Assembly (NCBI RefSeq): GCF_001458415.1
Contig: NZ_CYSD01000021.1
Coordinates: forward strand, 124,001-188,000
DNA length: 64,000 bases
Direction: 5' to 3'
From: Tritonibacter multivorans
GTDB lineage: Bacteria > Pseudomonadota > Alphaproteobacteria > Rhodobacterales > Rhodobacteraceae
The notes under the pieces are model-generated. The model was not told the origin of the DNA. It was given only the letters and a program-made list of their open reading frames with translations, and did not search any database. The position numbers and the translations under genes were made by a program. Positions 10,001-18,811 of this stretch are shown here, piece after piece; the first letter of the stretch is position 1; each line of letters begins with the position of its first letter.

Positions 10001-13000
10001 AACTGGTGGACCCGTCCTCGTAAGTGACGGTCACATGCGAGCCAATGATCTCGGCCCCGGAAATCCCGGCAGCATCCCAGTTGAACGTCGATCCCGCATC
10101 CAGAAGCGCTTTGCGCGCGCCCAAAAGCGAATTGGGGTCAAGGTCAATGGAGAAGGTCACTGTTTCACCAGTCTCGAACCCATTGTTGACCGTATTGTCA
10201 AAGGTCAGAATGAGCCCTTCGTAGCCCGCCGCCCCACCGGCGCCGACATAGTTGGACGCATCGGGCGTCTGATCGACCCCCGTGCCACCAGCGCTGTCAA
10301 TCGTCAGCTCTTTGGTTGCGGTATCTCCCGCCAGTCCAAAGGGATCAATCACCGCATCGGGCAGAATGGCGCCGGAGATATCAAACTCCACCTGCGTGAT
10401 GCGCTTGTCGCCAGTATTGGTAATCTCGAAGGATCCCGGCGCAAAGCTGGATTTGGTGATATCATTGTCGGTCTCGTGCACGCCAATATGGGCCGAGCCC
10501 ACCGGATCATCGACATTCTCTACGTCGATCCAGTCCCAAGACGCCGCAAAAGAGTCATCCCCCGCAGCCGCCGTGGCCAGCATGCCGACAAAGGCCCCAG
10601 AGGTAGCGCCTTGATTGTCATAGGCCCCCTTGATCGCGTCCACCACCTCTTGCGGGATGGCAAGAGCCGGGGTGGAGACCCAGTCGGTATAGCTGCCGTT
10701 GTCGACATAACGCGCCCGCGCCGAAGCGCTTTCGAGGCCCGCCGTCAGGTCAAAATCCATGGCGACCTGAAAATTCGGATCCCCCAGACCCGCAATCACC
10801 GGGTTCTCGATGCCGGGGATTTCCACAAAGATCGATTGCGGCACCTCATTGGTTTCAACAAGGATCTGCACGCCATATTTCACCGTGCCGCCTTCGTCAC
10901 GGGTGGCGATGGTGCCCTCAGCGAAATTGGTCTGATCGCCGGGGCCGACCACCAGCCCCACCCGCTCATCGCCGTCCCAGGTCTTGGCCGGGGCGTCGGT
11001 GTTCAGGGAATAGGTGAAGATATTGATCATCTCGGTGGTAATGGCGAGCCGCTCTGCGTCCGGTGCGCCAAAGCCAATACCCAGAACATCGCGCTGGGTG
11101 TTGCCGCTGCCCTCGGCTGCGCCATCATGGGCCTCGTCGATACTGGCAAAGCTGGACGCGCCACCAAGGTTGAACACGCCGCCGTCATAAAGGCCCGCAT
11201 TGTCGTCACCGCCATTGCTGACCGCTGGCACCACGCCATCGCGGAACGCCGCATTGATGCCAATGCCACCAGCAATACTGTTGCCCGTCGGCACCGCGCC
11301 CGGCGGGGTGGAGGCCGGATTGTTCGGCTCGAAATCCCAACGGTCTTCCTGGCCCTGGTTCAGGATCACCCCAAGACCGTTTTGCGGATCGCCCACATGG
11401 CTGTCGATGGTGTCGTTCTGACCATCCAGATCCAGATCATTGCCGGGATCAATCGGTGTGCCGCCGGGCACCAGAATGGTGATCGTATCCGCACCATAGG
11501 TGGCCACCGCCATAATGCCCGAAAAGTCATCCACCCCATCGCCGGTGTTGTCGATCAGGGTGGAAGACAGGCCAAAGTCCGGCAGGGAATCCAGCGCCAG
11601 CGGGTTCGACCCAGAAAGCGAAACGGTGTGCACAATGCTGGCCGCATCCGTACGCCCGTCGCCATCTGTGTCTTCTGGCATGGCAAAATAGAGCGTTTCG
11701 TCAAAGCTGGCGGCGACGATGGCCCCCTGCAACGCGCCGTTGAAATAGGTGGCACGGTATTCGGTCAGACCATTGGTCGAATTCGGCGTCACCACCAGCG
11801 AGCCATCTTCGTCTTCGTCCAAAAGCTGGCTTTCCGGCGAAAACGGCGTGCCATCCTGAACGCTGGTGCCATCAAAGAAGGCGGTCGGGTCGGAAATCGA
11901 GCTGCCCGGATGTTTCCAGTCATAGTCCTGCAGCACATCAAACAGATCCGCAGGCAGGCCGGTGTTCGAGGTCACATCGTTCCAGCTGCCACCGGAATCC
12001 TGTTCGTAGATAATCAGCAGTTTGGCAAGGTAATCCTGCGCCTCTGCCTCATTGGCAAAAAGCTGCACCCCATCCGCCGTAATTGGATCGTTCGGCGTGG
12101 CCCCTTTGTAGGTTCCATCGGAATTAAAGGCCGCATCCAGCGCTTCTTTTGCCGCGCGCAAGGGGGATGCATGGCCACCATAGGTGCCGTATTCATCGCT
12201 GGTATTGCCCAGATAATGCAGCTGGTCACCAAACCCCTTAGAGCCGGTCTCGTTGAACTCATTTGTGGCCAGTTCCGTGGTCCAGTCATCCACAATCGCC
12301 CCATCCGAGAACGACAGCGGCTGACCGCCCCAGCCCCCGTTCGGGCCATTGTCCCACGTGAAGACCTCGCCGTTTTCCAGCGTGATGACATCATAAGAAT
12401 TGCGGTAGCCCGGCGCGAACAATGTGACCGGGTTTTCTGCAAGGGTCAGCTGGCCGTTCTCACTCACGAGCACATGATCGGTGATCTTGGCTTGGTTCAG
12501 ACCATTGTTGCCGCCCGCCCAATCCGGCTGCAGCACGCCACCGACGTTGCCATTATCGTCCAGTGTAAAATTGGGATCGAGATTTAGGTTCTGAATATTC
12601 AGGGTGTTCAGGTCGACATTGGATCGCGTCGGGTCATCCGTTGTCGGCAGATCGACCACAAACTCGTTGCCGTTTGCGTCCGTGCGAACGTCATAGGTTT
12701 CAAGCGTGGTCAGGTTGATTTTTATAATCGCCGCCGACCAGGCAAAATCTGTGGTGCCCGCAAAGTTATTACCGGGCGCGCCTTTGTTGGTGATGCCGCC
12801 CACAGCGACATACATGATGTCGTCGCCGGTGTTTGGGTCCACTGCAAGACTAATGCCGTTGTTGGCATGGTTTTCCTCGGACCGCGGCAAGCCGCGCAGA
12901 ATAGCCACATTGGAAATCACCGCACCCGTCACCGGGTCCAGTGTGATTTTGTGGATCTGCCCCGAATTGGTATCAAGCCCGCTGTCGGTGCCCACCGCAA

Positions 13001-13349
13001 TGCGCCAGTCCGACGACGACACATAAAGCACATCATTGCCGTTGTCGTCAGTCGTGGTGGCAAGACCCGTCACCTGACGCTTTTGGGTGTTATTCACCGT
13101 CCCGTCGTCGTCGAAATTCTGGGTGTCATCCTGAATGACTTCAATCGCGAGGGATGAGGTTGCAGCAAATTCGTCTGTATCATCCGCGTCGGGGCCGTCC
13201 GGTGACCGCTCCACGTCGTAGCGGTACACCGTGCCATCCTGTTGCGCCACAAATAGGGTGGGGTTCCCCGTCTTGCTGAACGCGATCCCCGTTGGGTTCA
13301 CCGAAGCGTTTCCACTCAGGTTCGTAATGCCAAATGTAATAGGTTCCAT
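7071..13349 (-). CDS. Giant secreted or surface protein: sorbosone-dehydrogenase-like propeller plus three Ig/CBM units
   Basis: 2092 residues, strongly acidic, with no Sec signal peptide and no membrane segment; the start has GGAGAG 10 nt upstream. Residues 1 to about 640 resemble a glucose/sorbosone dehydrogenase-type beta-propeller (blades such as GTVYRYDVERSPDG, MYVAVGGITNKG, APGYRNSYDVI). Residues about 700-1290 are beta-rich and unassigned. Residues about 1290-2090 hold three copies of an Ig-like domain followed by a CBM35-like domain (FRVEAE...GQY.QA.GS.EQRASYTF). Absence of a signal peptide plus acidity suggest type I secretion, but no RTX repeats are seen. It sits inside the polysaccharide locus and may bind or anchor the exopolymer. 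Catalytic activity of the propeller is unproven. Confidence 0.8.
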   Translation of the reverse strand: MEPITFGITNLSGNASVNPTGIAFSKTGNPTLFVAQQDGTVYRYDVERSPDGPDADDTDEFAATSSLAIEVIQDDTQNFDDDGTVNNTQKRQVTGLATTTDDNGNDVLYVSSSDWRIAVGTDSGLDTNSGQIHKITLDPVTGAVISNVAILRGLPRSEENHANNGISLAVDPNTGDDIMYVAVGGITNKGAPGNNFAGTTDFAWSAAIIKINLTTLETYDVRTDANGNEFVVDLPTTDDPTRSNVDLNTLNIQNLNLDPNFTLDDNGNVGGVLQPDWAGGNNGLNQAKITDHVLVSENGQLTLAENPVTLFAPGYRNSYDVITLENGEVFTWDNGPNGGWGGQPLSFSDGAIVDDWTTELATNEFNETGSKGFGDQLHYLGNTSDEYGTYGGHASPLRAAKEALDAAFNSDGTYKGATPNDPITADGVQLFANEAEAQDYLAKLLIIYEQDSGGSWNDVTSNTGLPADLFDVLQDYDWKHPGSSISDPTAFFDGTSVQDGTPFSPESQLLDEDEDGSLVVTPNSTNGLTEYRATYFNGALQGAIVAASFDETLYFAMPEDTDGDGRTDAASIVHTVSLSGSNPLALDSLPDFGLSSTLIDNTGDGVDDFSGIMAVATYGADTITILVPGGTPIDPGNDLDLDGQNDTIDSHVGDPQNGLGVILNQGQEDRWDFEPNNPASTPPGAVPTGNSIAGGIGINAAFRDGVVPAVSNGGDDNAGLYDGGVFNLGGASSFASIDEAHDGAAEGSGNTQRDVLGIGFGAPDAERLAITTEMINIFTYSLNTDAPAKTWDGDERVGLVVGPGDQTNFAEGTIATRDEGGTVKYGVQILVETNEVPQSIFVEIPGIENPVIAGLGDPNFQVAMDFDLTAGLESASARARYVDNGSYTDWVSTPALAIPQEVVDAIKGAYDNQGATSGAFVGMLATAAAGDDSFAASWDWIDVENVDDPVGSAHIGVHETDNDITKSSFAPGSFEITNTGDKRITQVEFDISGAILPDAVIDPFGLAGDTATKELTIDSAGGTGVDQTPDASNYVGAGGAAGYEGLILTFDNTVNNGFETGETVTFSIDLDPNSLLGARKALLDAGSTFNWDAAGISGAEIIGSHVTVTYEDGSTSSSQLIHSGTDAGAYTDTSEASPGILPTLTVNGIDEGGTGTYGAGGPSVVVSGPDGFTARVTLGKGFVQPVTNEFYNGNAADQAYAPQLDQQLADLAASDFPANNLVELQTFDIALDGSNQDITSMFDFNNITDYDFSGEAEVPLAFVATIINPGANDAPMGGTTAPIFLTFDPGAGDTAPPTALSSDAPDVGPGEAGQATLDVTVVFQDNVAIDVSSIDVGDITVTGPGGALNVSNVSVDMGSNGSPRSATYTIDAPGGTWDVADDGSYTVGLEGSEVLDTSGNSVAADATLDSFTVDISSPPPDPFRVEAEDFTIDQNFTIKNNTSASNGQYLQAGGSAEQRASYTFMATGGVYDLALGYYDEDDGQSTLQVLLNGTEIDSFTWDRDTGGSLANPATAATRDITGLTLANGDVIEVVGFKNGGEPLRIDFLDFAYQGAGGGDTIVPTVQSTNAPDLGSSEAGNATTDITITFADNVAIDVSSIDIGDINVSGPGGFLTINSVSVDVASDGTPRTATYTVNAPGGTWDTADNGAYTVELLDSEVEDTSGNKVTADPNLDSFNVNISGSGPDPFRVEVEDMALTTYTVKNNASASGGQYAQAFGSGEQRASYTFTATDGTYDLELGYFDEDDGQSSMQILLNSVAIDSFVWDRDTGGSLANGATFATRMLSGVELTNGDVIELVGTKDGGEPLRTDYLDFTYTGAGGGGDTMVPVVQSSSAPDIGPGEAGNATTDIVVTFGDNVAIDVSSIDVGDITVTGPGGAVTVSSVSVDVGSDGTPRVATYTVDAPGGTWDVADEGAYTVALQASEVLDTSGNEVAANATLTTFDVDLSPPAASSFRVEAESTDVSLDLGFTAKNNASASNGQYIQAQGSGEQRASYTFDGTAETYDLVIGHYDENDGQSTLNILLNGSQIDSFVWNQDAGGALANGDSFATYEVSNLALTSGDVIEISGFKDGAEPLRVDYFDFVFNDEPIA
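7074..9490 (-). repeat. Three ~800-bp coding repeats (Ig-like + CBM-like modules)
   Basis: Within the giant gene a unit of about 265 codons occurs three times, at roughly 9490-8690, 8690-7885 and 7885-7074. Each begins with an Ig-like module containing DNVAIDVSSID.GDI and EVLDTSGN or a variant of it, and ends with a carbohydrate-binding-like module containing ASYTF and DGQS. Copies are similar but not identical, so the duplication is not very recent. Confidence 0.88.
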
Positions 13350-13406
13350 GATCTCAAACTCTCCAAAAACGCCGTGAAGCTTGCAGGGATGAATTCCTGC
13401 CTGGCG

Positions 13407-15269
13407 TTATCTCTCCGTACGCACGCCCGAAGCCGGACCGGATGCAGCTGTTCCTCCTTGCAGTTGACCAAAGCCCGAAATTGAGCCGAAGAGATTGTGC
13501 CAGTTGGACATGAACCCCGAGGAGGGAAGCAGACGCCCAAGCAGGAAATGGGAATAATGGGGGACGACAACGCGCTGATAGACATAGCGTTCAAGCACGT
13601 GATGGGCGTATTTGCTGGCAGGCTCATAGGCCAGTTCCACCAGCTCATCCGCGCCCGCAGCTGTGCCAAGTTTTGCCTGGCCTGCAAAAGAACCGCTGAC
13701 CCGTGCCCGACGCAATGTGCCATTGGGTAAGGTGATCTCCAGCGCGCCATCCAACGTTGGCCCCTGCGCCGCATCCAACGTTGGCCCCTGCGCCGCATCC
13801 AAAGCCGGGTTCATTGCCAAAGACCCTGCGGTCACAAAGCTTTTGTCGTCGATCCAGCGCACATCATGGGCTTGCCCCATGGCATCAACAAACTGCACCG
13901 CAACGCCATATTTTGCCGCCATGTTCCGGTCGACGGGTTTGCCAAGCACATCTAGGGTCGCGTGAGTGGCAGCGTGCCTGGTCCCGCGGGAGGTGCCTCC
14001 GGTGAAGCGGGTCCCAACACGGCGTGCCAGCTTCCCCGCACGGGACGCCAGCAGCGTTGCGGTGCGGGCAAACACGCAGGCCGGGACCAGCACCATCATT
14101 TCAATCTCGCGCCAGTAGTTCACTGGCTTGCGGCAGAGCGCGGCATTCAGACGGGCGCGCACGGGCTTCGGCGTGCCATGCCCCATCAGCGCTTGGGTCG
14201 GGCCCAGCATTCCGGGTTTCACGGCAAACCGGGCATCGTAATCAGGAATGTCCTGACGGTGCAGCGCTGCGATCTCTTCGCGCACCGGCCGCGGGCCGCA
14301 GATGTTCATATCGCCTCGGATAATATTCCAAAGCTGCGGCAGCTCATCCAGACGCGTGTCGCGCAGAAAGCCGCCCATAGGGGTCTCCAGACCCGAGCCC
14401 TGCGGCAGCACCTGGTTCTGGGTCAGCTTGGCTGCCTTCGCCGTGTCCAAAGTGCGGAACTTTATGATATTAAAGGATGATCCATTGCGACCAACCCGCG
14501 CGCCCTGATAAAAAATCGGGCGACCCTGGGTGACAAAAACCAGAAGGGTCAATACTGCAATGATCGGCAAAGCGAGCAGAAAAATGCCGCCAGCAACGCC
14601 CGTATTATAGATCCGGTGCAGCCCTTCGTGCCGTGGCTTGAACCCAGATACGGGCCGACGGGTTTGAACCGGCTCAGACGCCGGGACCACAGCTGCTGTC
14701 GCGGCGGCTTTTTCCATGTCGCGGGCTTGATCCGGGTTCAGATCCACGCCGCCCTGATCCGCCCCGAGGGGAGTCGGGATGAGCATTTCCACCGGTGATG
14801 CGAGCTTTTCTGGGGCCTGAACTTTGGCGATCTCTGCGACGTCAGCCGCAGGCATATCGGATGATGGCGAACCATCAGGGGGAGTAACTGTGGGGGCGGC
14901 GTCAATTTTTTTGGCTTCAAGACCCCGGCGTTTGGCCCGTTTTAGAAGCGCTTCGTGCTTCTCGGCCTCAGAATGTGCCGCCTGCCAACGCGCAGCCCGC
15001 AAGGCTGCGGCGGCTGAGGGTTTAACAACTTGATCGGAAACCTTTTTTAGAGCCTTGCGAGCGACCCGCTCGCTTCTCTGTTCTGGCCTTGCTACCCGCG
15101 CCACCGAACCGTCTGCTGCTTCGGAAACGCCCCCATTGGAGAACTCTCCTCCGCGCCCGGATTCCGGGTTACTATTACGAAAGGTCACAACACACGCCCC
15201 CACTAAACCATTGAACATACACAACAAAAACAACACCCAACCGCACACCCCTTGCGGCGTCGCGGGCAT
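13407..15269 (-). CDS. ExoY/WbaP-type initiating sugar transferase with long extensions
   Basis: 620 residues if the ATG at 15269 is used; no good ribosome-binding site is seen there, and starts at 15218 or a later GTG are possible. One membrane helix (about 222-247) leads into a bacterial sugar-transferase core (about 250-400) with IIKFRTLDT, FLRDTRLDELPQLWNIIRGDM and GPRPVREE. Such enzymes transfer a sugar-1-phosphate to undecaprenyl phosphate, the first step of repeat-unit assembly. Unusual are the ~220-residue Ala/Lys/Pro-rich N-terminal extension and a ~200-residue C-terminal domain of unknown role carrying an 8-residue tandem repeat. It lies 57 bp upstream of the giant surface-protein gene. 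Confidence 0.87.
   Translation of the reverse strand: MPATPQGVCGWVLFLLCMFNGLVGACVVTFRNSNPESGRGGEFSNGGVSEAADGSVARVARPEQRSERVARKALKKVSDQVVKPSAAAALRAARWQAAHSEAEKHEALLKRAKRRGLEAKKIDAAPTVTPPDGSPSSDMPAADVAEIAKVQAPEKLASPVEMLIPTPLGADQGGVDLNPDQARDMEKAAATAAVVPASEPVQTRRPVSGFKPRHEGLHRIYNTGVAGGIFLLALPIIAVLTLLVFVTQGRPIFYQGARVGRNGSSFNIIKFRTLDTAKAAKLTQNQVLPQGSGLETPMGGFLRDTRLDELPQLWNIIRGDMNICGPRPVREEIAALHRQDIPDYDARFAVKPGMLGPTQALMGHGTPKPVRARLNAALCRKPVNYWREIEMMVLVPACVFARTATLLASRAGKLARRVGTRFTGGTSRGTRHAATHATLDVLGKPVDRNMAAKYGVAVQFVDAMGQAHDVRWIDDKSFVTAGSLAMNPALDAAQGPTLDAAQGPTLDGALEITLPNGTLRRARVSGSFAGQAKLGTAAGADELVELAYEPASKYAHHVLERYVYQRVVVPHYSHFLLGRLLPSSGFMSNWHNLFGSISGFGQLQGGTAASGPASGVRTER
13751..13798. repeat. 24-bp perfect tandem duplication in the sugar transferase C-terminal region
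   Basis: The unit starting CCAACGTTGGCCCC at 13751 is repeated exactly at 13775 and a third, degraded copy follows. It encodes the octapeptide repeat DAAQGPTL in frame, so it is a length-variable site rather than a disrupting one. Confidence 0.95.
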
Positions 15270-15729
15270 TCAAAATCAACCGAAGCTCATCGTTGGATCA
15301 GGACCGTGCTGCGCATTGAGCGACCTCTTTCTCCAAAACAACACAAGAGAGAGGCAACGCTCCACACGGGTACCTTCACGACGAACACAAATCGAAAAGG
15401 AGCGAGCTTCGAACCGACTTCGAGGTCTAGGAAACCGCGAACGCTGCGGCCCGTATGCCCCCAAAAGGGTACAAATCCGCGTTTGCCCGCCAACAACGGG
15501 GAAACCTGGCTTTTATGATGAATTTCTGATCATGCCGACTGCCCGGCCCGCAGATCACCAGTGTCGACGTGACCTGATCGCCCTGCGGCGTGGCAACTGG
15601 CTGCAATCCCAAAGCAGCACTCAACTTTGCGCTGAAAGTCACAAGATTTCACGGGGGACTGTCGCCTTTCGCTCGAATCACCGTATAATGAAATCTGAAG
15701 TTCAGTAGTCGTTACCAGTTTTCTTTCAC
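15270..15729. promoter_or_regulatory. 460-bp divergent intergenic region with a -10-like box
   Basis: This non-coding stretch separates the minus-strand sugar transferase from the plus-strand sulfotransferase, so it must hold both promoters. A consensus-like TATAAT occurs at 15684-15689 in the sulfotransferase direction, about 40 bp before that gene; no convincing -35 box accompanies it. Short open frames here have no ribosome-binding sites or recognisable products. Confidence 0.5.
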
Positions 15730-16776
15730 GTGGCAGAACGGCGCCTCGTGAGTTTTTATCGGACCGTTGTTATCATGCTCATTGCAGCCTCACAGAAGGA
15801 TTCCGCTTTCCCGCCAAAGGGATACATTGTCGGAGCTCCGAAATGTGGCACCACGGCGCTGGCGCATTACCTCGCGCAGCATCCGCAGGTCGCCTTTAGT
15901 AAACCCAAAGAACCGCATCACTTCGCCACCGACCTGCCCGGCCTGCGCCGCAGCACCTCGTTGGAGGAATACAGCGCGTTTTTTACGCCCTCTGACCAGA
16001 CCCGGATGCTGATCGAGGCCTCCGTTTGGTACCTGTTTTCCCGCACCGCGGCCGCAGAGATCATGAAGGTGCGACCAGATGCCCGATTTATCATCATGTT
16101 GCGCAATCCGGTGAAAATGCTGCCCTCGCTGCACCGCCAGCTGGTCAACGCATTTGACGAGGATGAGGCGGATTTTGCCGCCGCTTGGCGTTTGTCGAAA
16201 GATCGCGCTGCGGGGCACAGCATTCCCAAACGTTGCCGCGCGCCCTCTACATTGCTTTATACGGAAACCGCCGCTTTTGCCGCGATGCTACAGCGGTTCT
16301 GGCAAGTGGTGCCGCGCGAACAGACCTTGGTCATGTTTCAAGAAGACATGAACGCAGACACAGGCCGCACCTATCGCCGCGCGCTGGATTTCTTTGGCCT
16401 CGACGACGATGACCGGGCAGAGTTTCCCCGCATCAATGAGGCCAAACGCGCCCGTTCGCGTCTTCTCAGCTATGCGATTGCCCGTGGCGGCCCAATTCGG
16501 GAACTGGCGTCGAAACCGCTGAAACGCGCCTTGGGGCTGAAATCCCTGGGTATTATGAAAGGGCTGAAACGGGCCAATGCGGCCCCGGTCAGCGCAGACC
16601 CTGTTTCAGACGCCCTAGCGGCCGAAATCGCCGCTCATTACGCTCAGGATCTGGCGCAGCTGGCAGAGATGCTCGGCCCTGAAATCCCGCCGGGGTTCTT
16701 CCCCGAACAGCGCCCCCAGACGTCCAAAATTTCCCCGCATCCTCTGACATCGTCAGCGGTGCGTGAACCCGGGTAG
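15730..16776 (+). CDS. PAPS-dependent sulfotransferase domain protein
   Basis: 348 residues from a GTG at 15730; an ATG at 15775 is a possible shorter start, and neither has a clear ribosome-binding site. The PAPS loop appears as VGAPKCGTTALAHYLAQHP and the 3'-phosphate motif as FIIMLRNPVKMLPSLHRQ. It is only distantly similar to the sulfotransferase at 2438-3310, so this is a second, independent enzyme. It lies just upstream of the UDP-xylose synthase gene. Likely role: sulfation of the exopolysaccharide at a different position; this is inferred from context. Confidence 0.87.
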   Translation: MAERRLVSFYRTVVIMLIAASQKDSAFPPKGYIVGAPKCGTTALAHYLAQHPQVAFSKPKEPHHFATDLPGLRRSTSLEEYSAFFTPSDQTRMLIEASVWYLFSRTAAAEIMKVRPDARFIIMLRNPVKMLPSLHRQLVNAFDEDEADFAAAWRLSKDRAAGHSIPKRCRAPSTLLYTETAAFAAMLQRFWQVVPREQTLVMFQEDMNADTGRTYRRALDFFGLDDDDRAEFPRINEAKRARSRLLSYAIARGGPIRELASKPLKRALGLKSLGIMKGLKRANAAPVSADPVSDALAAEIAAHYAQDLAQLAEMLGPEIPPGFFPEQRPQTSKISPHPLTSSAVREPG

Positions 16777-16832
16777 AACACCCGGACATCCTACGTGTGC
16801 CATTTGTTTTTTGTTTAGAGAGGTAACTGAGT

Positions 16833-17807
16833 ATGGCCAGACACTATAGAAACCGCAAACGTATCCTGGTGACCGGCGGCGCGGGTTTTCTGGGTTCGCA
16901 CCTATGCGACCGGCTGCTGGATGCGGGCAACGAAGTGTTGTGCGTGGACAATCTCTTCACCGGCACCAAGCGCAATATCGACCATCTGCACAGCCATCCG
17001 CAGTTCGAATTCATGCGCCACGACGTGACCTTTCCGCTCTATGTGGAAGTGGACCAGATCTACAACCTCGCCTGCCCGGCCTCGCCCGTGCATTACCAGC
17101 ACGACCCGGTGCAGACCGCCAAGACATCCGTCCACGGTGCGATCAATATGCTGGGGTTGGCCAAGCGGCTGAAATGCCCGATCCTGCAGGCCTCCACCAG
17201 CGAAGTTTACGGCGACCCCCATATGTCCCCCCAGCGCGAGGACTATTGGGGCAATGTGAACCCGATTGGCCTGCGCTCCTGCTATGACGAGGGGAAACGC
17301 TGTGCCGAGACGCTGTTCTTTGATTATCACCGCCAGCATGGTGTGCCGATCAAAGTTGCGCGGATCTTCAACACCTACGGCCCGCGCATGCATCCACGGG
17401 ATGGCCGTGTGGTCTCAAACTTTATCGGCCAGGCGCTGAACAATGAGGACATCACCATTTACGGGGATGGCAGCCAGACCCGGTCTTTCTGCTATGTCGA
17501 CGAACTGGTCGATGGGCTGATCCGCCTGATGAACAGCGATGAAGACGTGATCGGGCCGATCAACCTTGGCAATCCGGGTGAATTTTCGATCAAGGAACTG
17601 GCGGAAAAGATCATTGCCTATACCGGATCACAATCAAAGCTGACCTTCCACGATCTGCCCAGCGACGACCCGACCCAGCGCCGCCCGGATATTACCCGCG
17701 CGCAGCAGCTTCTGGGGTGGGATCCGAAAATCAAACTCGACACCGGGATTGCCCATACAGTCGAGTATTTTCAGAACCTTCTGAACGTCAAACAGCCACA
17801 ATACTGA
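16833..17807 (+). CDS. UDP-glucuronate decarboxylase (UDP-xylose synthase)
   Basis: 324 residues, an extended short-chain dehydrogenase/epimerase. The NAD-binding loop is [17 protein letters not shown] (about 11-27), the catalytic triad region shows STSEVYGDP and YDEGK (Tyr/Lys pair), and [22 protein letters not shown] is the signature shared by UXS enzymes. It converts UDP-glucuronate to UDP-xylose plus CO2 in the cytoplasm. GAGAGGT upstream supports the start. It gives the locus a nucleotide-sugar donor and predicts xylose, or an arabinose-type derivative, in the polymer. RmlB- and GalE-type specificity is less likely given the PASPVHYQ and [10 protein letters not shown] motifs. Confidence 0.92.
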   Translation: MARHYRNRKRILVTGGAGFLGSHLCDRLLDAGNEVLCVDNLFTGTKRNIDHLHSHPQFEFMRHDVTFPLYVEVDQIYNLACPASPVHYQHDPVQTAKTSVHGAINMLGLAKRLKCPILQASTSEVYGDPHMSPQREDYWGNVNPIGLRSCYDEGKRCAETLFFDYHRQHGVPIKVARIFNTYGPRMHPRDGRVVSNFIGQALNNEDITIYGDGSQTRSFCYVDELVDGLIRLMNSDEDVIGPINLGNPGEFSIKELAEKIIAYTGSQSKLTFHDLPSDDPTQRRPDITRAQQLLGWDPKIKLDTGIAHTVEYFQNLLNVKQPQY

Positions 17808-17830
17808 TCTGCGCTGATTGAACCAAAAAT

Positions 17831-17857
17831 CCGGGCGGCCATGACAGAGCCGCCCGG
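17831..17857. terminator. Bidirectional terminator
   Basis: CCGGGCGGC (17831-17839) pairs with GCCGCCCGG (17849-17857). T-rich tracts follow on both strands (TTTCGTCTT on plus, ATTTTTGG on minus). It separates the convergent UDP-xylose synthase and SMP-30 genes. Confidence 0.9.
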
Positions 17858-17890
17858 TTTCGTCTTGCCTGTATGACTGCCGACAGGGAT

Positions 17891-18811
17891 CTAAAGCCCG
17901 TTCACGTTCAGATAGACCGAATACAGCGAACTGGTCGCGGCCATGAACAAACGGTTTTTCTTGGGGCCGCCAAAGACGACATTGCCGACGATCTCGGGGA
18001 TGTGAATCTTGCCGATCAGATCGCCCCCCGGCGCAAGACAATGGACGCCATCCGCAGCCGAGCTCCAGATGCGGCCATCGCGATCAAGCCGGAAGCCGTC
18101 GAAGAACCCATTTGTGCATTCTGCGAAAACTTTGCTTTGGCCCAAGGAGGTGCCATCCGCATGGACCGCGATCTTGCGGATATGCGCCGGGCCGCCTGCC
18201 TGATGTGTGCCACCGGTGTCCGACACAAACAGATGCTGTTCATCAGCCGAGAACGCCAGCCCATTGGGTTTGACAAAATCTGTCGCCACGGCTGTGACCT
18301 CACCGGTGGTCGGATCAATGCGGTAGACATGGCAGGCGCCAATCTCGCTCTTGGCGCGGTCGCCTTCGTAATCCATCATGATCCCGTAAGACGGGTCGGT
18401 GAACCAGATCGAGCCATCGGATTTCACCACCACATCATTGGGCGAATTCAGGCGTTTGCCCTGCCAGCTGTCGGCCAGAACCGTGATCGACCCGTCATGT
18501 TCGGTGCGGGTGACGCGCCGGGTCAGATGTTCGCAGCTAACCAACCGCCCCTGCCCGTCCACAGTGTGACCATTGCAGTTGTTGGACGGCTGGCGGAACA
18601 CCGACACCGACCCATCGGTTTCATCCCAGCGCATCATGCGATTGTTGGGAATGTCCGACCAGGTCACATAGCGCCCGGCCGGGAACCATGCGGGGCCTTC
18701 CGACCAGCGTGCGCCGGTCCACAGGCGTTCGACCCGGGCGTGGCCAATGAAGCAGGCTTCAAATTCAGGCGACAGGGCTTCGAACCCGGTGCCTTCAAGT
18801 ACGCCGAACAT
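17891..18811 (-). CDS. SMP-30/gluconolactonase-family lactonase
   Basis: 306 residues of a six-bladed beta-propeller. Metal-site elements are visible: EGPAW near residue 38, NDVVVKSDGSIWFTDPSYG (Asn/Asp metal ligands) and GFRLDRDGRIW. These enzymes hydrolyse aldonolactones, such as arabino-, glucono- or xylono-lactone, to the aldonate. The start has AGAAGGAGG upstream and overlaps the b561-like gene by 17 nt. As the last gene of the importer operon it supplies the lactone-opening step before the dehydratase pathway encoded upstream on the same strand. Exact lactone unknown. Confidence 0.88.
   Translation of the reverse strand: MFGVLEGTGFEALSPEFEACFIGHARVERLWTGARWSEGPAWFPAGRYVTWSDIPNNRMMRWDETDGSVSVFRQPSNNCNGHTVDGQGRLVSCEHLTRRVTRTEHDGSITVLADSWQGKRLNSPNDVVVKSDGSIWFTDPSYGIMMDYEGDRAKSEIGACHVYRIDPTTGEVTAVATDFVKPNGLAFSADEQHLFVSDTGGTHQAGGPAHIRKIAVHADGTSLGQSKVFAECTNGFFDGFRLDRDGRIWSSAADGVHCLAPGGDLIGKIHIPEIVGNVVFGGPKKNRLFMAATSSLYSVYLNVNGL

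Noticed and set aside
9984-12587. 867-codon plus-strand open frame
   Set aside because: Fully antisense to the giant surface-protein gene. It lacks a ribosome-binding site and gives a basic, low-complexity product. It is a shadow of codon bias in the real gene.
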